Assembly (NCBI GenBank): GCA_030141605.1 | Contig: JAQGDQ010000104.1 | Coordinates: 1-57,500 of the forward strand | Reading direction: 5' to 3' | DNA from: Tubiluchus corallicola | Lineage: Eukaryota > Priapulida > Priapulimorpha > Priapulimorphida > Tubiluchidae | Length of the DNA: 57,500 nucleotides | Shown: positions 55,190 to 57,500 of the stretch, piece after piece | Layout: each line of letters opens with the position of its first letter | Numbering within the stretch: the stretch's first letter is position 1 | The notes under the pieces: generated by a model | The model's input: only the letters and a program-made list of their open reading frames with translations | Database searches by the model: none | Told to the model about the DNA's origin: nothing | Translations under genes and position numbers: made by a program

Positions 55190-55345
55190 AATTCGCCATG
55201 TTTGATTACCTAGGGAATTTCTTATTTCATGATATGACCTTGGAAATTCAACCGTTAATATTAATTTCAAAGTTATCAAATTGCCTTTTTTGAACTCGCC
55301 ATCTTGAGCACCTAGGAAATGTTTCATTTTAATGATATCGGAAGT
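55190..55345. repeat. Diverged tandem pair with GAAYTCGCCAT core
   Basis: GAATTCGCCATGTTTGA...CACCTAGGGAATTT-like sequence at about 55188 recurs as GAACTCGCCATCTTGAGCAC then CTAGGAAATG at about 55292. The inverse core CAAGATGGCGAGTTC resembles the core of the 36.2-36.7 kb array. Confidence 0.5.
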
Positions 55346-55991
55346 TGTCATTTTTGGGTTTATGCCCATGGCCCAGGGGCCAACCATTCTCGGTTCGACC
55401 TATATACCATTCAAATTGACTCATCGAGACCTTTCATTTGATACTGCAAACTATATACTGCATTGAAAATATTTGTATGCCAAGCTATTATTCGCTATTC
55501 ACTCACCCAATTTTCATTTTTTGGTTGCGCTTAGAGAAAAGTTTTACTTGCTGCCCCCTCCACCACTCCTATGCAGAACAACTCGACCCCACCTAGCCAC
55601 ATACTAAAAATTGTGGCCCTGTAACTCAAAAATTGTAGGAGGAGATAAGGAGATAAACAGAGTAACGTGAAATAGAGCATTGTCCTCTTCACCAGCTTTG
55701 ACCTGATGCATTCACACATTAAGATAAACCTCCTACTTAGGAAGTGAGCTACGTGAGTTTTTTTTACCCTAGCAAGGCTTTTTAATAAGAATAAAAATAA
55801 CAAAAGGTAATTATTGAAAACAAAGGCTTGTAGGAGATAACGCTAATTCTACTATATAGTAGATTAATGCCGCGTTCAAATTGTAGAATTGAAACTCGGT
55901 TTCTTGTAACAGAAGCGCTGGCCAAAGTAGTCAGGCGGAGATAGAACAGTGGGGTCATCATGCGAGTGATTCTGGAACCTGAGAGCATTTT

Positions 55992-56227
55992 TAGAGTAGA
56001 AGATTTTACTGCAGATGGCGCTGCAATGCTAACATACATTGTGTACTAAAAATGTAAGTAAACATAGGCATAGAGTAGAAGATTTTACTGCAGATGGCGC
56101 TGCAATGCTAACATACATTGTGTACTAAAATGTAAGTAAACATAGGCATAGAGTAGAAGATTTTACTGCAGATGGCGCTGCAATGCTAACATACATTGTG
56201 TACTAAAAATGTAAGTAAGCATAGGCA
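55992..56227. repeat. 79-bp tandem repeat, three copies
   Basis: Units start at 55992, 56071 and 56149. Each has TAGAGTAGAAGATTTTACTG, then the palindrome-like GCAGATGGCGCTGC, ending CATAGGCA. Units differ only by a 1-bp length change and one substitution, so the expansion is recent. Confidence 0.96.
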
Positions 56228-56352
56228 TATACAAACAGTAACGATGTCTATATGGTATTTATATGTAACATATTGTTTAACAGGCTGAAACAAATTCCAT
56301 GAATTACGTATAAGATCATCTGCACCTTTATGTAAAGAAATTACGGTTTCGC

Positions 56353-56452
56353 AGTCTCGTAGATTCTGAAATCATTTTCTATACTACACATATTTACAAA
56401 CCGTAGTCTCGTAGATTCTGAAATCATTTTCTATACTACACATATTTACAGA
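56353..56452. repeat. 52-bp tandem duplication
   Basis: AGTCTCGTAGATTCTGAAAT and the following bases to CATATTTACA occur at 56353 and again at 56405, identical over about 48 bp. Confidence 0.95.
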
Positions 56453-57500
56453 CTTAATTTACTGAGATGGTGGATAATAAAGACATGTGCAAGTCTGCGG
56501 AATAATACTTGCCTGAATGATATCAAGTTTTTTCTTAATCCTCTTTACAGTATTTGCAAATTATTGTTGTAAATAAAGTCATATCATAACCTATATTTTG
56601 TAAACAGAATTATTAAAACCATCGTTACCTATTTTAATGAAACCGTTGCCATTCAAGACAATAATTCGTGTTCGCAATGCAAGACAAAAAATTAATGTTT
56701 GCATGACAATAATGACAAGTATTGTATGATGAGTCTAAATGATTTATTTGTTGTTTTGTAAAGTACTTTTAACACAAACTAACTTGAATCTTGCAATATG
56801 TTTTCTCTATTATTTTGTTATTTTGTAAGGTATTTAGCTTGGTAAAAATAACACAAATGTCACAAAATATATGTTACCAAAATATTGTAACGGATCCGGG
56901 TTCCATTCCAGGCGGTAATTTCCCCACTTATGTGCACCCGTGTAACGGATCCGGGGTCCTTGCGCCAATACGTCTCCTCAGAATGTATAAAACGGCATAC
57001 AAGTTATAAAGTACTACAGCAGACGAGAAAAGTGAAAAGTGTAAATTAAACTTTATTGCACAACCGGTAACTCCAAAAGAATGACATGTGAACAGACTTT
57101 GGTATAAAAATCAGCAAACCTACAGCATTCACCTTTACAGACGGAAAGGCCAGGTGGAATCGTCAAATTGCGGCGTGCATTCTGTTTTATACAGATACAT
57201 TTGCATTGCTGGGCTTCTCGACCATACCCATTACTAGCATTACTAACAAAACCCGTCTTCGTAACAATATTATAGTGCTCAGCCTATATTCTATATTCCT
57301 ACTTTATACTATATATAGCCTATATTCCGATGCCTTATTGAAGGCGCAACTGCGTGCCCGACGAATGTTTGTTTACAATCACAAGTGCCAAGGTTGTATT
57401 GTGTGAACTAGTAATTAATTGTGTGTCTGATTGTTTCATGTTCTATTAATTGTTAATTAATTAAATTGAGTATATTGTGACAGAAATCTTTGAATGCAGT
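56453..57500. other. Right edge of window, no gene seen
   Basis: The only notable item is a 14-bp repeat GTAACGGATCCGGG/TAACGGATCCGGGG near 56886 and 56941. The open frames lack recognisable domains. Confidence 0.5.

Overview
This A+T-rich, gene-poor 57.5 kb window comes from a non-vertebrate bilaterian animal. The reasons are spliced genes with long introns, an Nkx2-5/tinman-class homeobox gene, a ferritin gene with a metazoan iron-responsive element (IRE), a BEL/Pao retrotransposon, and many microsatellites and short DNA transposons. The phylum cannot be fixed from the sequence alone.

Layout. 1-7052 is a nearly complete BEL/Pao element: a 5' LTR cut by the window edge, one uninterrupted 1,932-codon gag-pol frame, and only the first 66 bp of the 3' LTR. 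A 35-bp minisatellite follows (7487-8384); a solo LTR of the same family (7737-8334) sits in it, flanked by perfect 5-bp target duplications. 8.4-14.4 kb has no recognisable gene, only a MITE-like inverted-repeat element. 14.4-18.9 kb carries a four-exon cytosolic ferritin gene on the minus strand, with a TATA box and a cap-proximal IRE. 19.65-20.17 kb is a 500-bp retroposon headed by a 5S rRNA sequence and flanked by 12-bp direct repeats. 20-29 kb holds a hAT-type MITE, two decayed non-LTR reverse-transcriptase fragments and microsatellites. 29.9-31.1 kb is a single-exon pentraxin-domain gene whose signal peptide and domain share a frame but are separated by a TAA. 31-40 kb is repeat-rich: a piggyBac-type MITE, a second MITE with long perfect inverted repeats, and three tandem arrays. 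40.6-47.7 kb is the two-exon Nkx2-5/tinman homeobox gene, with a second piggyBac MITE of the same family in its intron. 51.3-52.5 kb is a single-exon type II membrane glycosyltransferase. 52.5-57.5 kb has only repeats.

The four host genes (iron storage, secreted pattern-recognition-like lectin, cardiac/mesodermal transcription factor, Golgi glycosyltransferase) show no sign of a shared pathway. Ferritin is on the minus strand; the others are on the plus strand. The strongest points for follow-up are the 5S-headed retroposon, the solo LTR inside a minisatellite, the in-frame stop in the pentraxin gene, the matched pair of piggyBac MITEs and the IRE of ferritin. I found no clearly unprecedented multi-gene system.
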